Shown here in pieces: positions 37,148 to 46,564 of a stretch of 64,000 nucleotides of DNA. The position numbers and the translations under genes were made by a program. The stretch is from Sulfitobacter sp. (lineage in GTDB: Bacteria > Pseudomonadota > Alphaproteobacteria > Rhodobacterales > Rhodobacteraceae): NCBI GenBank assembly GCA_029252045.1, contig JAQXCD010000062.1:37026-101025 (forward strand). The letters run 5' to 3'. The notes under the pieces were generated by a model. The model searched no databases. It was not told where the DNA came from and saw only the letters and a list, made by a program, of their open reading frames with translations. Numbering within the stretch: the first letter of the stretch is position 1; each line of letters opens with the position of its first letter.

Positions 37148-37924
37148 TTATCCTTTGGTGGCCTGCCACTTTTTGGCAAGTGAGCGTGCGGCAGTGCCTA
37201 ACAGTAGAACATCAGCGCCAACAGCCACAAACTGCGCACCTGCGGCGATAGCATCGTTGGTCATCTCGTCACGGGTAGACAAGATGCCCGGCGCTTTGCC
37301 CGCTGCCTTGATCCGTGTGAGCGCATCCATGATGGCGGTTTGCACTTCAGCATGGTCGGCACGGCCCATGTGGCCCATATCCGCTGCCAGATCGGCGGGT
37401 CCGATAAAGACACCATCCACGCCCTCAACCGCCAGAATATCATCCAGCGCCGCCAGTCCGCGCAGGTTTTCCACCTGCACCAACAGACAGATTTGAGCAT
37501 CTGCCGTAGTTCCATAATCTGCAATTGTGCTAAACCGCGCCGCACGCCCCAGCGCATAGCCCACACCACGGTCGCCGTGGGGTGGATAGGTCACATCGCG
37601 CACCAACTGACGCGCCTGATCGGCGCTCTCGACCATCGGCACCAGAATCGTTTGCGCGCCCGCATCCAGCATCTGCTTGAGCATGTAGGTCTCGCCCACG
37701 GGAACACGCACAACGGCATGTGCATCCGTGCTGGCAATCACCTGCAACTGCGCAAGGGTCGAGCGCAGATCATTCGGCGCATGCTCCCCGTCAATCAACA
37801 TCCAGTCAAATCCGGCCTGGGCCATCATCTCGGCCGAGAATGTATCGGCAAGGGCCAGCCAGCAGCCGAACTGGATTTCACCCGCTTTGAGGGCTTTCTT
37901 GAAGGGGTTCACTGGTGCCGGCAT
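37148..37924 (-). CDS. HpcH/HpaI family aldolase
   Basis: Class II pyruvate aldolase of 258 residues, related to 4-hydroxy-2-oxoheptanedioate and 2-keto-3-deoxy-L-rhamnonate aldolases. The family blocks are FGCWLALADTFSAEMMAQAGFDWMLIDGEHAP, split between strands and containing the metal-site Asp, VRVPVGE with the catalytic Arg, and the Glu-containing LLVQVEN and GVFIGPADLAADMG. It overlaps the upstream Tat-protein gene by 47 nt and is followed 7 nt later by an MFS gene. Confidence 0.93.
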   Translation of the reverse strand: MPAPVNPFKKALKAGEIQFGCWLALADTFSAEMMAQAGFDWMLIDGEHAPNDLRSTLAQLQVIASTDAHAVVRVPVGETYMLKQMLDAGAQTILVPMVESADQARQLVRDVTYPPHGDRGVGYALGRAARFSTIADYGTTADAQICLLVQVENLRGLAALDDILAVEGVDGVFIGPADLAADMGHMGRADHAEVQTAIMDALTRIKAAGKAPGILSTRDEMTNDAIAAGAQFVAVGADVLLLGTAARSLAKKWQATKG

Positions 37925-38351
37925 GGGGTGTTTCCTCTTGGGTGGTTTCGCGGCACCCTAGCGCCGGATCAATATCATTGACCAGAGGTTTTGCATCTTG
38001 CGCGATATGCTCCCATGTGTTCGCCAATGTGCGGCGCAGTGCATTCGAAGGTGCGGCGCTGTGGCCCGTCGCTTGTATCGGACGTACCGCTTGGGCAATG
38101 CCCGCAGCACAGGGCGCGCGCAGAACGTCATTACGGACCAAGGAACTGAACAGCTCTGTCGCAACATCAGGCGACAGCCGAAGCATGCGCGCCAGCATCG
38201 CGGGATCTACCTTTGACTGGGCGCGTACGATCAGCTGCGCCCATGCATAGGTAGAGGCAGGGACAGCCGGCGCGCATGCCGCAACCGTGGAAAATGCAGG
38301 AAAAGGGAGGGCGGCAACCCCCAGTGAGGCGGTAAACTGTCTTCTGTTCAT
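37878..38351 (-). CDS. Tat-signal hypothetical protein
   Basis: A 157-residue exported protein with a twin-arginine start (MNRRQFTASLGVAALPFPAFS). The body is Ala/Pro-rich and helical, with WAQLIVRAQSKVDPAMLARML and LSPDVATELFSSLV; four Cys residues are scattered. No cofactor motif is seen. An in-frame ATG two codons upstream is possible. The C-terminal 15 codons overlap the HpcH start, an unusually deep same-strand overlap; either the tail is real or the stop has drifted. I do not recognise a family. Confidence 0.65.
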   Translation of the reverse strand: MNRRQFTASLGVAALPFPAFSTVAACAPAVPASTYAWAQLIVRAQSKVDPAMLARMLRLSPDVATELFSSLVRNDVLRAPCAAGIAQAVRPIQATGHSAAPSNALRRTLANTWEHIAQDAKPLVNDIDPALGCRETTQEETPHAGTSEPLQESPQSG

Positions 38352-38380
38352 TCGCATAATATAGGGAGGGCTGTGCGTAT

Positions 38381-38397
38381 TTGCGAGTTATTCGCAA
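38381..38397. repeat. inverted repeat between regulator and Tat-protein gene
   Basis: TTGCGA (38381-38386) and TCGCAA (38392-38397) flank a 5-nt GTTAT spacer, and the outer GTAT/GAATAC bases extend the symmetry with a 2-nt bulge. It lies 8 nt beyond the stop of the membrane-tethered regulator and 30 nt before the Tat-gene start. There is no T-run, so an operator is more likely than a terminator, though this is not proven. Confidence 0.45.
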
Positions 38398-38404
38398 GAA
38401 TACT

Positions 38405-39109
38405 TTACAAAACCTTGATCACATCTTTATCAATCGCGAGCATATATCCTCGCCGCGCAATGTTCTTGACCAACAGCTCACTCACCATTTGGTTACCCAA
38501 TGTGTCGCGCAAACGCTTGATCCGCGTGGCACCTGCCGCCTCGTCACAATCAGCGGCAGAACGGCCCGAGATGACGCCCTCTATCTCTGACCCCGTCAAA
38601 ATGTTGTCGTCCATCCGCGCCTCCGCCAGCACGGCCAAAGTCTCCATCGCCGCCGCTGTCAGGCTGAACCCCATGTTGTTGAGGTAGACCTTGTTCTCTT
38701 CGCGGCTGATCAGCAGGGAGGATACCTGAATGCCTGTCTGCTCGATCTGGGCCATGCGGCGGTTGAAAGTGACCAGCAACATCAGGAACACAACGGCGGC
38801 CACAAGCATGGCAGCGCCAAAGATCAACAGCACACCGATCAGCACGCGGTAGTTGGTAAGCGTGTCTGAGAAGGCCGTTCCGGATTGCGCAAGAATCTCC
38901 AGAAGCTTGATTTCCGAAGCAGAGGTAAGCGTGTCGTTCTCCATGAAAATCCGCTCAACCCGCGCGTTAAATGCATTGGCATCGGGCAGCGCCCAAAACA
39001 GTACAACAGCACCTATCACCAAAAGGGCGGCAACAGCGCTGATGCCGGTCCCGATCAACCGGCCACCGCTGCGGCGGATATCAGAAGCGGAGGAAGTTTG
39101 ATCCGGCAC
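38405..39109 (-). CDS. membrane protein with C-terminal winged-helix DNA-binding domain
   Basis: A 234-residue protein with an unusual order: a short cytosolic start, membrane span at about 18-42, a 45-residue periplasmic part, a second span at about 88-115, then a cytoplasmic C-terminal region. The latter (about 141-227) looks like an OmpR/ToxR-type winged helix: MGFSLTAAAMETLAVLAEA, ILTGSEIEGVI, TRIKRLRDTLG and RRGYMLAI. In ToxR and CadC the DNA-binding domain is N-terminal. It is probably a one-component sensor-regulator. It overlaps the small secreted-protein gene by 29 nt. Family membership is inferred. Confidence 0.75.
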   Translation of the reverse strand: MPDQTSSASDIRRSGGRLIGTGISAVAALLVIGAVVLFWALPDANAFNARVERIFMENDTLTSASEIKLLEILAQSGTAFSDTLTNYRVLIGVLLIFGAAMLVAAVVFLMLLVTFNRRMAQIEQTGIQVSSLLISREENKVYLNNMGFSLTAAAMETLAVLAEARMDDNILTGSEIEGVISGRSAADCDEAAGATRIKRLRDTLGNQMVSELLVKNIARRGYMLAIDKDVIKVL

Positions 39110-39371
39110 TATCTTTCCTTTGCTCTAATCCTTCGGGCCCAAAGACCGACATCACATTCAGCAGCGTCCAGCCGCGTGCACCCAACCGTTGCGCCAATTG
39201 GCTGCTTGCCGCAGCTTTGGTGCAGGGCCCCGTCACCTTCGCCACGCCATAATGCAGGCGCAGCGGGTTATCCTGTTTGGCTTTATAGTCTGCATAGCAA
39301 TCAGCCGCCATCGCAGGCCCGCCAAGGCCCACAAGCAACGCAATGCAGAAGGGAAAAAATATCTGTTTCAT
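39081..39371 (-). CDS. small secreted protein, unknown function
   Basis: A 96-residue protein with a clear signal peptide (MKQIFFPFCIALLVGLGGPAMA) and a mature part of about 74 residues with two Cys (ADCYADY, TGPCTKA) that could pair in the periplasm. The end of the gene overlaps the start of the membrane-tethered regulator by 29 nt, so the two are probably translated together; the small protein could be a periplasmic partner or ligand-binding helper of the regulator. I do not recognise a family. Confidence 0.75.
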   Translation of the reverse strand: MKQIFFPFCIALLVGLGGPAMAADCYADYKAKQDNPLRLHYGVAKVTGPCTKAAASSQLAQRLGARGWTLLNVMSVFGPEGLEQRKDSAGSNFLRF

Positions 39372-39542
39372 GTGCGCGACGATGCGCTGTTCCGGAGTGA
39401 TATACAATATCCGCAGGGGCGGGCGGGGGCGGTTATCCGATAACATTCCGCTGATATTGCCTGTCTGGAGCGAGTGACCGCACATTGGGTCCATCGCAGC
39501 ACATCATCCAACCCGCTGCACATATATCAAAGGAACACTCTC

Positions 39543-40037
39543 ATGCGCTTCATGCTTCCCTCACGCTTCATTGGTACATTCACTGCCGCTGCAATTGCTT
39601 TGACCTCGCTGGGCGTGACGCCTGCCGCTGCGGATAGTGATGACCGCCGCGTGGCACGTATCGCGGCCACCATTCTGGGCATTGCTGTGGTCGGCTCCAT
39701 TATCAATGACCGCAAGCATGACAAACGCGAAGAGCGTGAAGCCTACCGTGAGCCTGTACGGCAGCATGGTTATCACAAACCGCGTCAAGGTGTCCGCGCA
39801 AAACCCCTGCCCCTACGGGTGGATCGCAAGCAACTGCCGGGCAATTGCCTGCGCACCTACCAGACCCGTCGCGGTGACGCGCATATGTTTGGCCGTCGGT
39901 GCCTTGAGCGGAACTACCGGGCTGTGAACCGCCTGCCCCAAAACTGCGCAATGCAAATCCGGACGGACCGCGGCACGCGCGCAGGGTTTGATGCACGCTG
40001 CCTGCGCCGCAACGGCTATAGCCTCGCACGCGGCTAA
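39543..40037 (+). CDS. secreted basic protein with two Cys-paired repeats
   Basis: A 164-residue exported protein. The signal peptide is MRFMLPSRFIGTFTAAAIAL and following residues, with a second weak hydrophobic stretch at about 41-53. The C-terminal part holds two tandem repeats, about residues 98-125 and 131-159, each with LPxNC, TxRG, F and RCLxRN. The cysteines are 102/120 and 135/153, the same 18-residue spacing. The protein is Arg-rich overall. AAGGA lies 8 nt before the ATG; a strong terminator follows. Unknown function; possibly an envelope-binding protein. Confidence 0.8.
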   Translation: MRFMLPSRFIGTFTAAAIALTSLGVTPAAADSDDRRVARIAATILGIAVVGSIINDRKHDKREEREAYREPVRQHGYHKPRQGVRAKPLPLRVDRKQLPGNCLRTYQTRRGDAHMFGRRCLERNYRAVNRLPQNCAMQIRTDRGTRAGFDARCLRRNGYSLARG

Positions 40038-40114
40038 CACGGAATTCGGCGCGCCGAGTATCACCACTTTTGCGCCGGACCCCATGCGGCAGGTCCCGTC
40101 GTATGGTTTAGGGG

Positions 40115-40150
40115 AAGGGAGAGATGTTCGGGCATTTCTCCCTTTTCTCT
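40115..40150 (+). terminator. Rho-independent terminator
   Basis: AAGGGAGAGATG (40115-40126) pairs with CATTTCTCCCTT (40133-40144) with one G-T pair around TTCGGG, followed by a T-rich tail. It ends transcription of the Cys-repeat gene before rnhB. Confidence 0.8.
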
Positions 40151-40184
40151 TGCGCGCAGCCGCTGCTTCCGGTTTTCCCGACAC

Positions 40185-40799
40185 ATGGAACCAGATTATT
40201 CATTCGAGATCGCGGCACAGGCGCGGGGATACACCCGCATCGCCGGTGTTGACGAAGTGGGGCGTGGCCCCTTGGCCGGACCGGTGACAGCTGCTGCTGT
40301 TGTGCTGGATCCCTCGCGCATCCCTCCGGGCCTGAATGACAGCAAAAAGCTCAGCCACAAGAAGCGCGAAATCCTTTATGCGCAGATTATGGAAGTTGCG
40401 GATGTCTCCATCGCGCATGCGACAGTTGAAGAAATCGACGAACATAACATCCTGCGCGCCAGTCACATCGCTATGGTGCGGGCGCTGGAAGGGCTCAAGA
40501 CGCTGCCTGACTATTGCCTGATCGACGGGAACATGATCCCGCGCGGATTAACCATCCCATCAGAAACAATAATCAAAGGTGATGCCCGTTCTGTTTCCAT
40601 TTCCGCGGCCTCAATTATGGCCAAAATATGTCGAGATTATGTCATGTTGTCCTTGGCGCAACAGCACCCCGGCTATGGGTGGGAGACAAACATGGGATAT
40701 GGTTCAAAAAGCCACATATCTGCGCTTCAAAATCTTGGCGTAACCCCACACCATAGACGTTCGTTCAAACCGGTACACAACATCTTGTGGCAAGAATAA
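40185..40799 (+). CDS. rnhB: ribonuclease HII
   Basis: Cytosolic endonuclease of 204 residues that removes ribonucleotides from RNA-DNA hybrids. The family signature AGVDEVGRGPLAGPV (19-33) supplies the first acidic pair, DGNMIP and SISAASIMAKICRD the others. Length and blocks match the family. A terminator lies just upstream, so rnhB has its own promoter between 40150 and 40185 or reads through weakly. The ccrM gene follows 105 nt later. Confidence 0.96.
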   Translation: MEPDYSFEIAAQARGYTRIAGVDEVGRGPLAGPVTAAAVVLDPSRIPPGLNDSKKLSHKKREILYAQIMEVADVSIAHATVEEIDEHNILRASHIAMVRALEGLKTLPDYCLIDGNMIPRGLTIPSETIIKGDARSVSISAASIMAKICRDYVMLSLAQQHPGYGWETNMGYGSKSHISALQNLGVTPHHRRSFKPVHNILWQE

Positions 40800-40812
40800 T
40801 TACTAATACTTT

Positions 40813-42005
<1,193 letters not shown>

Positions 42006-42084
42006 TCCACCCCACAGATATTCGAACACCGCCAGTGTCACTGCGCCCTCGCAATAGAGGGACCGCATTGATGACACTCACCTT

Positions 42085-42113
42085 GCCCCGCCTTTATTGG
42101 CGGGGCTTTTTTT
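42085..42113 (+). terminator. Rho-independent terminator after ccrM
   Basis: GCCCCGCC (42085-42092) pairs perfectly with GGCGGGGC (42099-42106) around TTTATT, followed by seven T residues. It lies 80 nt past the ccrM stop. Confidence 0.9.
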
Positions 42114-42351
42114 ATGCGTTGAGTAGGGAAGCGCCAAACATGGCCGCAATACTTGTCAGGCAAAGGACCAAACCTGTCCGTTCGACCCCGAGCAACCACC
42201 TGGCATGCCCCGTGTCCGGCCTTGGCCGTCTGCGCCGAAATGTGAACCCTTGCCCGATCACATCTCCCGCAACTCCCGCGACAACGGAAACGGCAAGCGA
42301 TGCAAAGGTGATGGTGGGAAGGTAGGGTGTGATCAGCTGCAAATATTCCAT
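42112..42351 (-). CDS. small two-span membrane protein, hypothetical
   Basis: A 79-residue reading frame with two hydrophobic segments (about residues 12-32, LPTITFASLAVSVVAGVAGDV, and 57-77) separated by an Arg-rich loop FRRRRPRPDTGHARW. The alternative start 16 codons upstream lacks a signal. No good ribosome site precedes the ATG, and it ends inside the ccrM terminator's T-run. Coding is plausible by composition and membrane pattern but not certain. I do not recognise a family. Confidence 0.5.
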   Translation of the reverse strand: MEYLQLITPYLPTITFASLAVSVVAGVAGDVIGQGFTFRRRRPRPDTGHARWLLGVERTGLVLCLTSIAAMFGASLLNA

Positions 42352-42434
42352 TTTTTCAGGATATTGATTGCAGCACGTCGTTGCAACGGCGCGCCGCAAT
42401 GATGCCTAGCACTTACGCGGGGGCGCCGCGCGGC

Positions 42435-42857
42435 TCAACTGGCGTGAACCGCTCGCCGGATGCCTTGCCCCAGCGCCTGTTCCACATAGCGCACGCCAAA
42501 TTCTGCTTTGTTGACCACATACCTGACCCCCGCAGATGCCGCCTTTTCCCACATAAACGGTGTTGGCCAGTCACTGACCAGAATAACAGGGATACTGGCG
42601 AGCCTTTGGTCAGCGGCCAGCTCAAGCGCAAAGTTTGCCCCGATACCGTCGGGCAGGTTATTGTCGAGCAGGATCAGCGATATGTCATGAGCCAAAAGGG
42701 TCGCGCGGGCAGATTGCAATGTGCCCGCCACCCTGATCTGCATTTTGCCCTGTGATCGCCCGATCACACGCGTCATCATCTGCTGGTCAAGCGGGCTGTC
42801 TTCGATGATCAGGCAGGTTGCTTGTGGTATTTGCCGGTTGTCACTGTGTGTCTGCAT
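42435..42857 (-). CDS. stand-alone response regulator receiver domain
   Basis: A 140-residue single-domain receiver of the CheY type. The acidic pocket is at Glu19-Asp20 (LIIEDSPLD), the phospho-acceptor is Asp65 (ILLDNNLPDG), with Ser95 (LVSDW) and Lys117 (VNKAEF) completing the switch. There is no output domain. The start at MQTHSDN has GGGGA 6 nt upstream; an in-frame ATG 4 codons earlier is possible. No histidine kinase is nearby, so its partner is elsewhere. It lies 58 nt downstream of alkB on the same strand. Confidence 0.9.
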   Translation of the reverse strand: MQTHSDNRQIPQATCLIIEDSPLDQQMMTRVIGRSQGKMQIRVAGTLQSARATLLAHDISLILLDNNLPDGIGANFALELAADQRLASIPVILVSDWPTPFMWEKAASAGVRYVVNKAEFGVRYVEQALGQGIRRAVHAS

Positions 42858-42915
42858 TAGAATCCCCATCCAGAATGCTGCCTGTCCGGTATCTCAGGGA
42901 ATGCTTAAGGACTGC

Positions 42916-44067
42916 TTAGCGCGGCATCGGGTTTTCCGACCGGTTATAGGCCTGCCAGTCTGAAATCTCGGGGTAGTACATCTGGCGCCATTGGCGGACG
43001 CGCGGGTTCATCACACGGCGCCACAGCGGCGGGATCATCGCCAGCATTGTCATCAGCGGATAACCGTACGGCAACTGCGGTGCGTCATCCGTCCCGTAGG
43101 TTTGCAAAACGGGAAAGCGACGGTCTGGTTTGTAGTGGTGGTCCGAATGGCGCTGCAAATTGATCAGCAGCCAGTTCGATGCTTTTTGTGCAGCATTCCA
43201 GCTGTGGCGGGGCTGGACGTGCTCGTATTTGCCGTCGCCCAGATGTTTGCGGGTCAGACCGTAATGTTCGATGTAATTGACCAGCTCCAGCTGCCAGATC
43301 GCGATACCTGCCTGCAGCACGAACAGCCCCACGCCAGACCAGCCGCCCAGTATAAACGCCAGCACAAAGAACCCGACCTGAAGTGCCCAATACCGCCAGA
43401 ACGGGTTGCTACGGTCTGTCCAAGGCAAGTTTTTTCGCGCCAACATGGACCTTTCGGCACCAAATGCGCTGGCCCAGCACTGGCGTAACACGCGCGGATA
43501 AAAGCGGTGGAACCCTTCGTTATAGCGGGCAGTCACCGGATCGCGGGGTGTGCCAACATAGCGGTGGTGAACCAGCATATGCTCGGACCGGAAGTGGGAG
43601 TACAGAACCATAGCCAGCAGGATGTCGGCCATCCACCGCTCGACTTTGGGCTTTTGGTGCATCAACTCGTGGGCATAGTTGATCCCGATCGTGCCGGTGA
43701 TCACACCGACCCCAAAGAACACGCCAATCCGCTCGAAGGTATTCAAATGTTCGGCCTGCGGAACGTACCACAGCAGGCTGGCCAGAAGCACAAATTGCAC
43801 AGGTCCCCAGATCAGGGTGATCATTTTGTACCAATGCAAATCATCATCATTTGTGGACAGATCGGCGTTCTCGGTGTTTAATCCCAGCGCGGCGTCCAGT
43901 GCGGTGAATAGATACCACGTTGCGGCGGGTACAATCACCAGCGTCCAACCTCCGTACAGGGCTGAAACCCAGGCCAGAGGCACCAGCACCAGCGATAGCC
44001 AAAAGGGGAGCGCCCGGCTGAGTTTCGCCATTTGCGATGGCGGAATTGTGGTGCCGGTCTGTGCCAT
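42916..44067 (-). CDS. alkB: alkane 1-monooxygenase
   Basis: Membrane non-haem di-iron hydroxylase of 383 residues that attacks the terminal carbon of alkanes or similar fatty chains. The His clusters are complete: HELMH (133-137), EHMLVHH (162-168), NYIEHYG (264-270) and LQRHSDHH (304-311). Hydrophobic spans flank the first cluster and lie at about residues 228-260. AlkB needs rubredoxin and rubredoxin reductase, neither of which is in this window. Start at MAQTGTTIP is consistent with the family length. Confidence 0.92.
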   Translation of the reverse strand: MAQTGTTIPPSQMAKLSRALPFWLSLVLVPLAWVSALYGGWTLVIVPAATWYLFTALDAALGLNTENADLSTNDDDLHWYKMITLIWGPVQFVLLASLLWYVPQAEHLNTFERIGVFFGVGVITGTIGINYAHELMHQKPKVERWMADILLAMVLYSHFRSEHMLVHHRYVGTPRDPVTARYNEGFHRFYPRVLRQCWASAFGAERSMLARKNLPWTDRSNPFWRYWALQVGFFVLAFILGGWSGVGLFVLQAGIAIWQLELVNYIEHYGLTRKHLGDGKYEHVQPRHSWNAAQKASNWLLINLQRHSDHHYKPDRRFPVLQTYGTDDAPQLPYGYPLMTMLAMIPPLWRRVMNPRVRQWRQMYYPEISDWQAYNRSENPMPR

Positions 44068-44097
44068 TGCTCTAATCCGTATCTCGTTTCAAAGCCG

Positions 44098-45177
44098 TTA
44101 TAGCAGGCCACCGTGCGTTGTCATCTGTGGTGCAGTGTCCTGATGCAACAGGTCAAAGGCCTTGCGCATGACAGTCGGAAGGTTTGACGGAGCGAAATCC
44201 CGCCTTTCAACAAATGCGCCACGTTCCGGTTGGACGTCTTGTGCCAGATCGGCTGCCACTACGCGCAAAATCAGGTGGAAGTGGGTGAAAGTATGGCGGA
44301 CCTCCCCTTCGATCTCTTCCCAATCGCCCTGCGCGGGCGGCATGCTGTCCGGATGCGGTAGCTCTATGTCGATCCAATCGGACCCGGGCCAGCCCAACAT
44401 CCCGCCCAGTAATCCCTTTTCGGGACGGGTCTCCAGCAGCCACGCGCCATCCGTACGGCGGCCCAGATAGAGGGTGCCATGGCGCACAGGCTTGGCCTTT
44501 TTCGGCAGCTTTTTCGGCAGCTCCGCCATCGTACCGGCAGCGCGTGCCGCACAAGGGCCACGCCACGGGCAAATGCCGCAAGCGGGTGACTTGGGTGTGC
44601 AGATGGTCGCCCCCAAATCCATCACCGCCTGTGCGTAATCACCGGGGCGCAACACAGGCGTTAGCGCCTGTGCCTGCGCCATCAGCACCGGCTTGGCGGC
44701 GGGCAGGGGTATGTGAATATCATAAAGCCGCGCCATCACCCGCTCGACGTTGCCGTCCAGTACCGCATGGGGCAGGTCAAACGCGATGGAGGATACAGCG
44801 GCAGCCGTATAAGGGCCAATGCCCGGTAACTTTAGCAAAGCGGCATGATCGGGAGGAAACACCCCATCATGCTCCGCAACCACTGCCCGTGCGCATTTGA
44901 GCAAGTTCCGCGCCCGCGCGTAATATCCAAGGCCTGCCCATTCGGCCATCACATCGGCATCACGCGCCGCCGCCAGATCACGCACCGTAGGCCAACGTGC
45001 GATAAAACGGCGGAAGTAGTCTCTGACTGTGACAACAGTGGTCTGCTGCAACATGATCTCGCTCATCCAGACCGCATAAGGGTCAGGTTGTACACCATCC
45101 TTGCGCGCTTGCGGGCTAACGCGCCACGGCATTTCGCGGGCGTTGGCGTCGTACCAATCCAGCAAGATTACAGACAT
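44098..45177 (-). CDS. mutY: A/G-specific adenine glycosylase
   Basis: Base-excision repair enzyme of 359 residues that removes A paired with 8-oxoguanine. SEIMLQQTTV contains the catalytic Glu, LPGIGPYTAAAV is the helix-hairpin-helix, and Cys residues of CTPKSPACGICPWRGPC ligate the 4Fe-4S cluster. The C-terminal NUDIX-like domain reads oxoguanine (TFTHFHLILRV). Start is ATG at 45177; an in-frame GTG six codons upstream is also possible and neither has a good ribosome site. It is divergent from dciA. Confidence 0.94.
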   Translation of the reverse strand: MSVILLDWYDANAREMPWRVSPQARKDGVQPDPYAVWMSEIMLQQTTVVTVRDYFRRFIARWPTVRDLAAARDADVMAEWAGLGYYARARNLLKCARAVVAEHDGVFPPDHAALLKLPGIGPYTAAAVSSIAFDLPHAVLDGNVERVMARLYDIHIPLPAAKPVLMAQAQALTPVLRPGDYAQAVMDLGATICTPKSPACGICPWRGPCAARAAGTMAELPKKLPKKAKPVRHGTLYLGRRTDGAWLLETRPEKGLLGGMLGWPGSDWIDIELPHPDSMPPAQGDWEEIEGEVRHTFTHFHLILRVVAADLAQDVQPERGAFVERRDFAPSNLPTVMRKAFDLLHQDTAPQMTTHGGLL

Positions 45178-45323
45178 GTTATCATTGTCACGCACAGTTT
45201 ATGAACCAATCCCTAATTGTCGTAGTGGCAGCGCGTGTCCCTTGCGCTATGATAGCTACAGATCAAACTAGCGCGGTGGCACCTGATGGACCACAGCGCC
45301 CTGACAAGAAAGCACATCGAACG

Positions 45324-45830
45324 ATGCCGCCCCGCCGCACCACCACCAAGGGATTCGCCCGCACGGCCAGTTTGCTGACGGGTAAAATCCGTCAGGCATC
45401 CGAGAGCCGCGGGTTTGCGCAGTCGCGTTTGCTGACCAATTGGGCCGAAGTCGCGGGCGAGGAAGCGGCGGCAATCTCGCGCCCCGTTGAGGTATCCTAC
45501 GGACGTGGCGGCATGGGGGCGACGCTGACGTTGCTGACAACAGGAGCTAATGCGCCTGTGCTGGAGATGCAAAAGGAACAGCTGCGCGCGCGGGTCAATG
45601 CGGTCTACGGCTATAACGCGATTGCAAGGGTGCGGGTCACCCAAACTGCTGCTACCGGATTTGCCGATGGCCGCGTGGCGTTTGAACACGCGCCAAAGAA
45701 AACAGCGGCAGCGCCGGACCTCGCCTTGCGCGCTAAGGCGACTGAAACCGCAGCTCACATCGGCGATACCAGCCTGCGGGATGCCCTTGCCCGTCTGGGC
45801 GAAAACATATTGAACAAACAAAACCGCTAA
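45324..45830 (+). CDS. DUF721 domain protein, DciA-like
   Basis: A 168-residue protein whose centre (FAQSRLLTNWAEVAGEEAAA, then TLLTTGANAPVLEMQKEQLRARV) is the DUF721/DciA domain, a helicase-loading partner of DnaB in bacteria without DnaC. The Lys/Arg/Thr-rich start and the long helical tail are typical of alphaproteobacterial forms. The start MPPRRTTTK was chosen because 41 upstream codons are antisense to the mutY promoter area. It precedes the DsbA-like gene by 50 nt. Confidence 0.85.
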   Translation: MPPRRTTTKGFARTASLLTGKIRQASESRGFAQSRLLTNWAEVAGEEAAAISRPVEVSYGRGGMGATLTLLTTGANAPVLEMQKEQLRARVNAVYGYNAIARVRVTQTAATGFADGRVAFEHAPKKTAAAPDLALRAKATETAAHIGDTSLRDALARLGENILNKQNR

Positions 45831-45880
45831 GCGTGCGCAGGCATGCCGGCATCTGAAATAACTATCGAAGGACTATTCCT

Positions 45881-46564
45881 ATGAACCGTAGAAACATCTT
45901 ACTTGGCGGTGTCGCCGCTCTGGGGCTTGGCAGCTGGTACATGACCAGCAATCGCACAACCAATACAGTGGCATTTCCCGATGCGCCGCTGCCAGGGGCA
46001 GCAAACGCGCAGACAACGGCCGAAGAAGTAGACACTTCTGGCATCGTCGACATGGTTACAGGCAACCCTGACTCGACAGTTGAGGTGATCGAATACGCGT
46101 CCTTCACCTGCCCGCATTGCGCGACCTTCCACACCGGCGCATTGAAAGAGCTGAAAAAAGAATACATCGACACAGGCAAAATCAAGTTTGTCTACCGTGA
46201 GGTATTCTTTGACCGTTTCGGCCTCTGGGCTTCACTGGTTGCACGTTGCGGCGGTCAGGAAAAGTTCTTTGGCATGGCAGACCTGATCTATGCGGGCCAA
46301 TCCGAATGGACCCGCGCAGGCGAGCCTGCGGCGATTGTAGAAGAGCTGCGCAAGATCGGTCGTTTGGCTGGTATGGAAAACGACAAGATCGAAGCCTGCC
46401 TTCAGGACGGTGACCAAGCGCAGGCGATGGTGGCTTGGTACCAGAAGAACGCAGAAGCGGACGGTATCGACAGCACGCCCAGCTTTGTGATCAACGGCAA
46501 AAAACACTCAAACATGAGCTATGCCGACATGAAGAAAATCATCGACGACGCCTTGGCTGGCTGA
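45881..46564 (+). CDS. DsbA family thiol-disulfide oxidoreductase
   Basis: A 227-residue exported protein with N-terminal hydrophobic segment (NILLGGVAALGLGSWYM) preceded by Arg-Arg, possibly a Tat-like start. The active site CPHC is in YASFTCPHCATFH; GIDSTPSFVINGKKH holds the cis-Pro loop. It forms or isomerises disulfides in the periplasm. It is followed by a CoA-transferase gene with a 1-nt overlap (TGATG). Confidence 0.93.
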   Translation: MNRRNILLGGVAALGLGSWYMTSNRTTNTVAFPDAPLPGAANAQTTAEEVDTSGIVDMVTGNPDSTVEVIEYASFTCPHCATFHTGALKELKKEYIDTGKIKFVYREVFFDRFGLWASLVARCGGQEKFFGMADLIYAGQSEWTRAGEPAAIVEELRKIGRLAGMENDKIEACLQDGDQAQAMVAWYQKNAEADGIDSTPSFVINGKKHSNMSYADMKKIIDDALAG

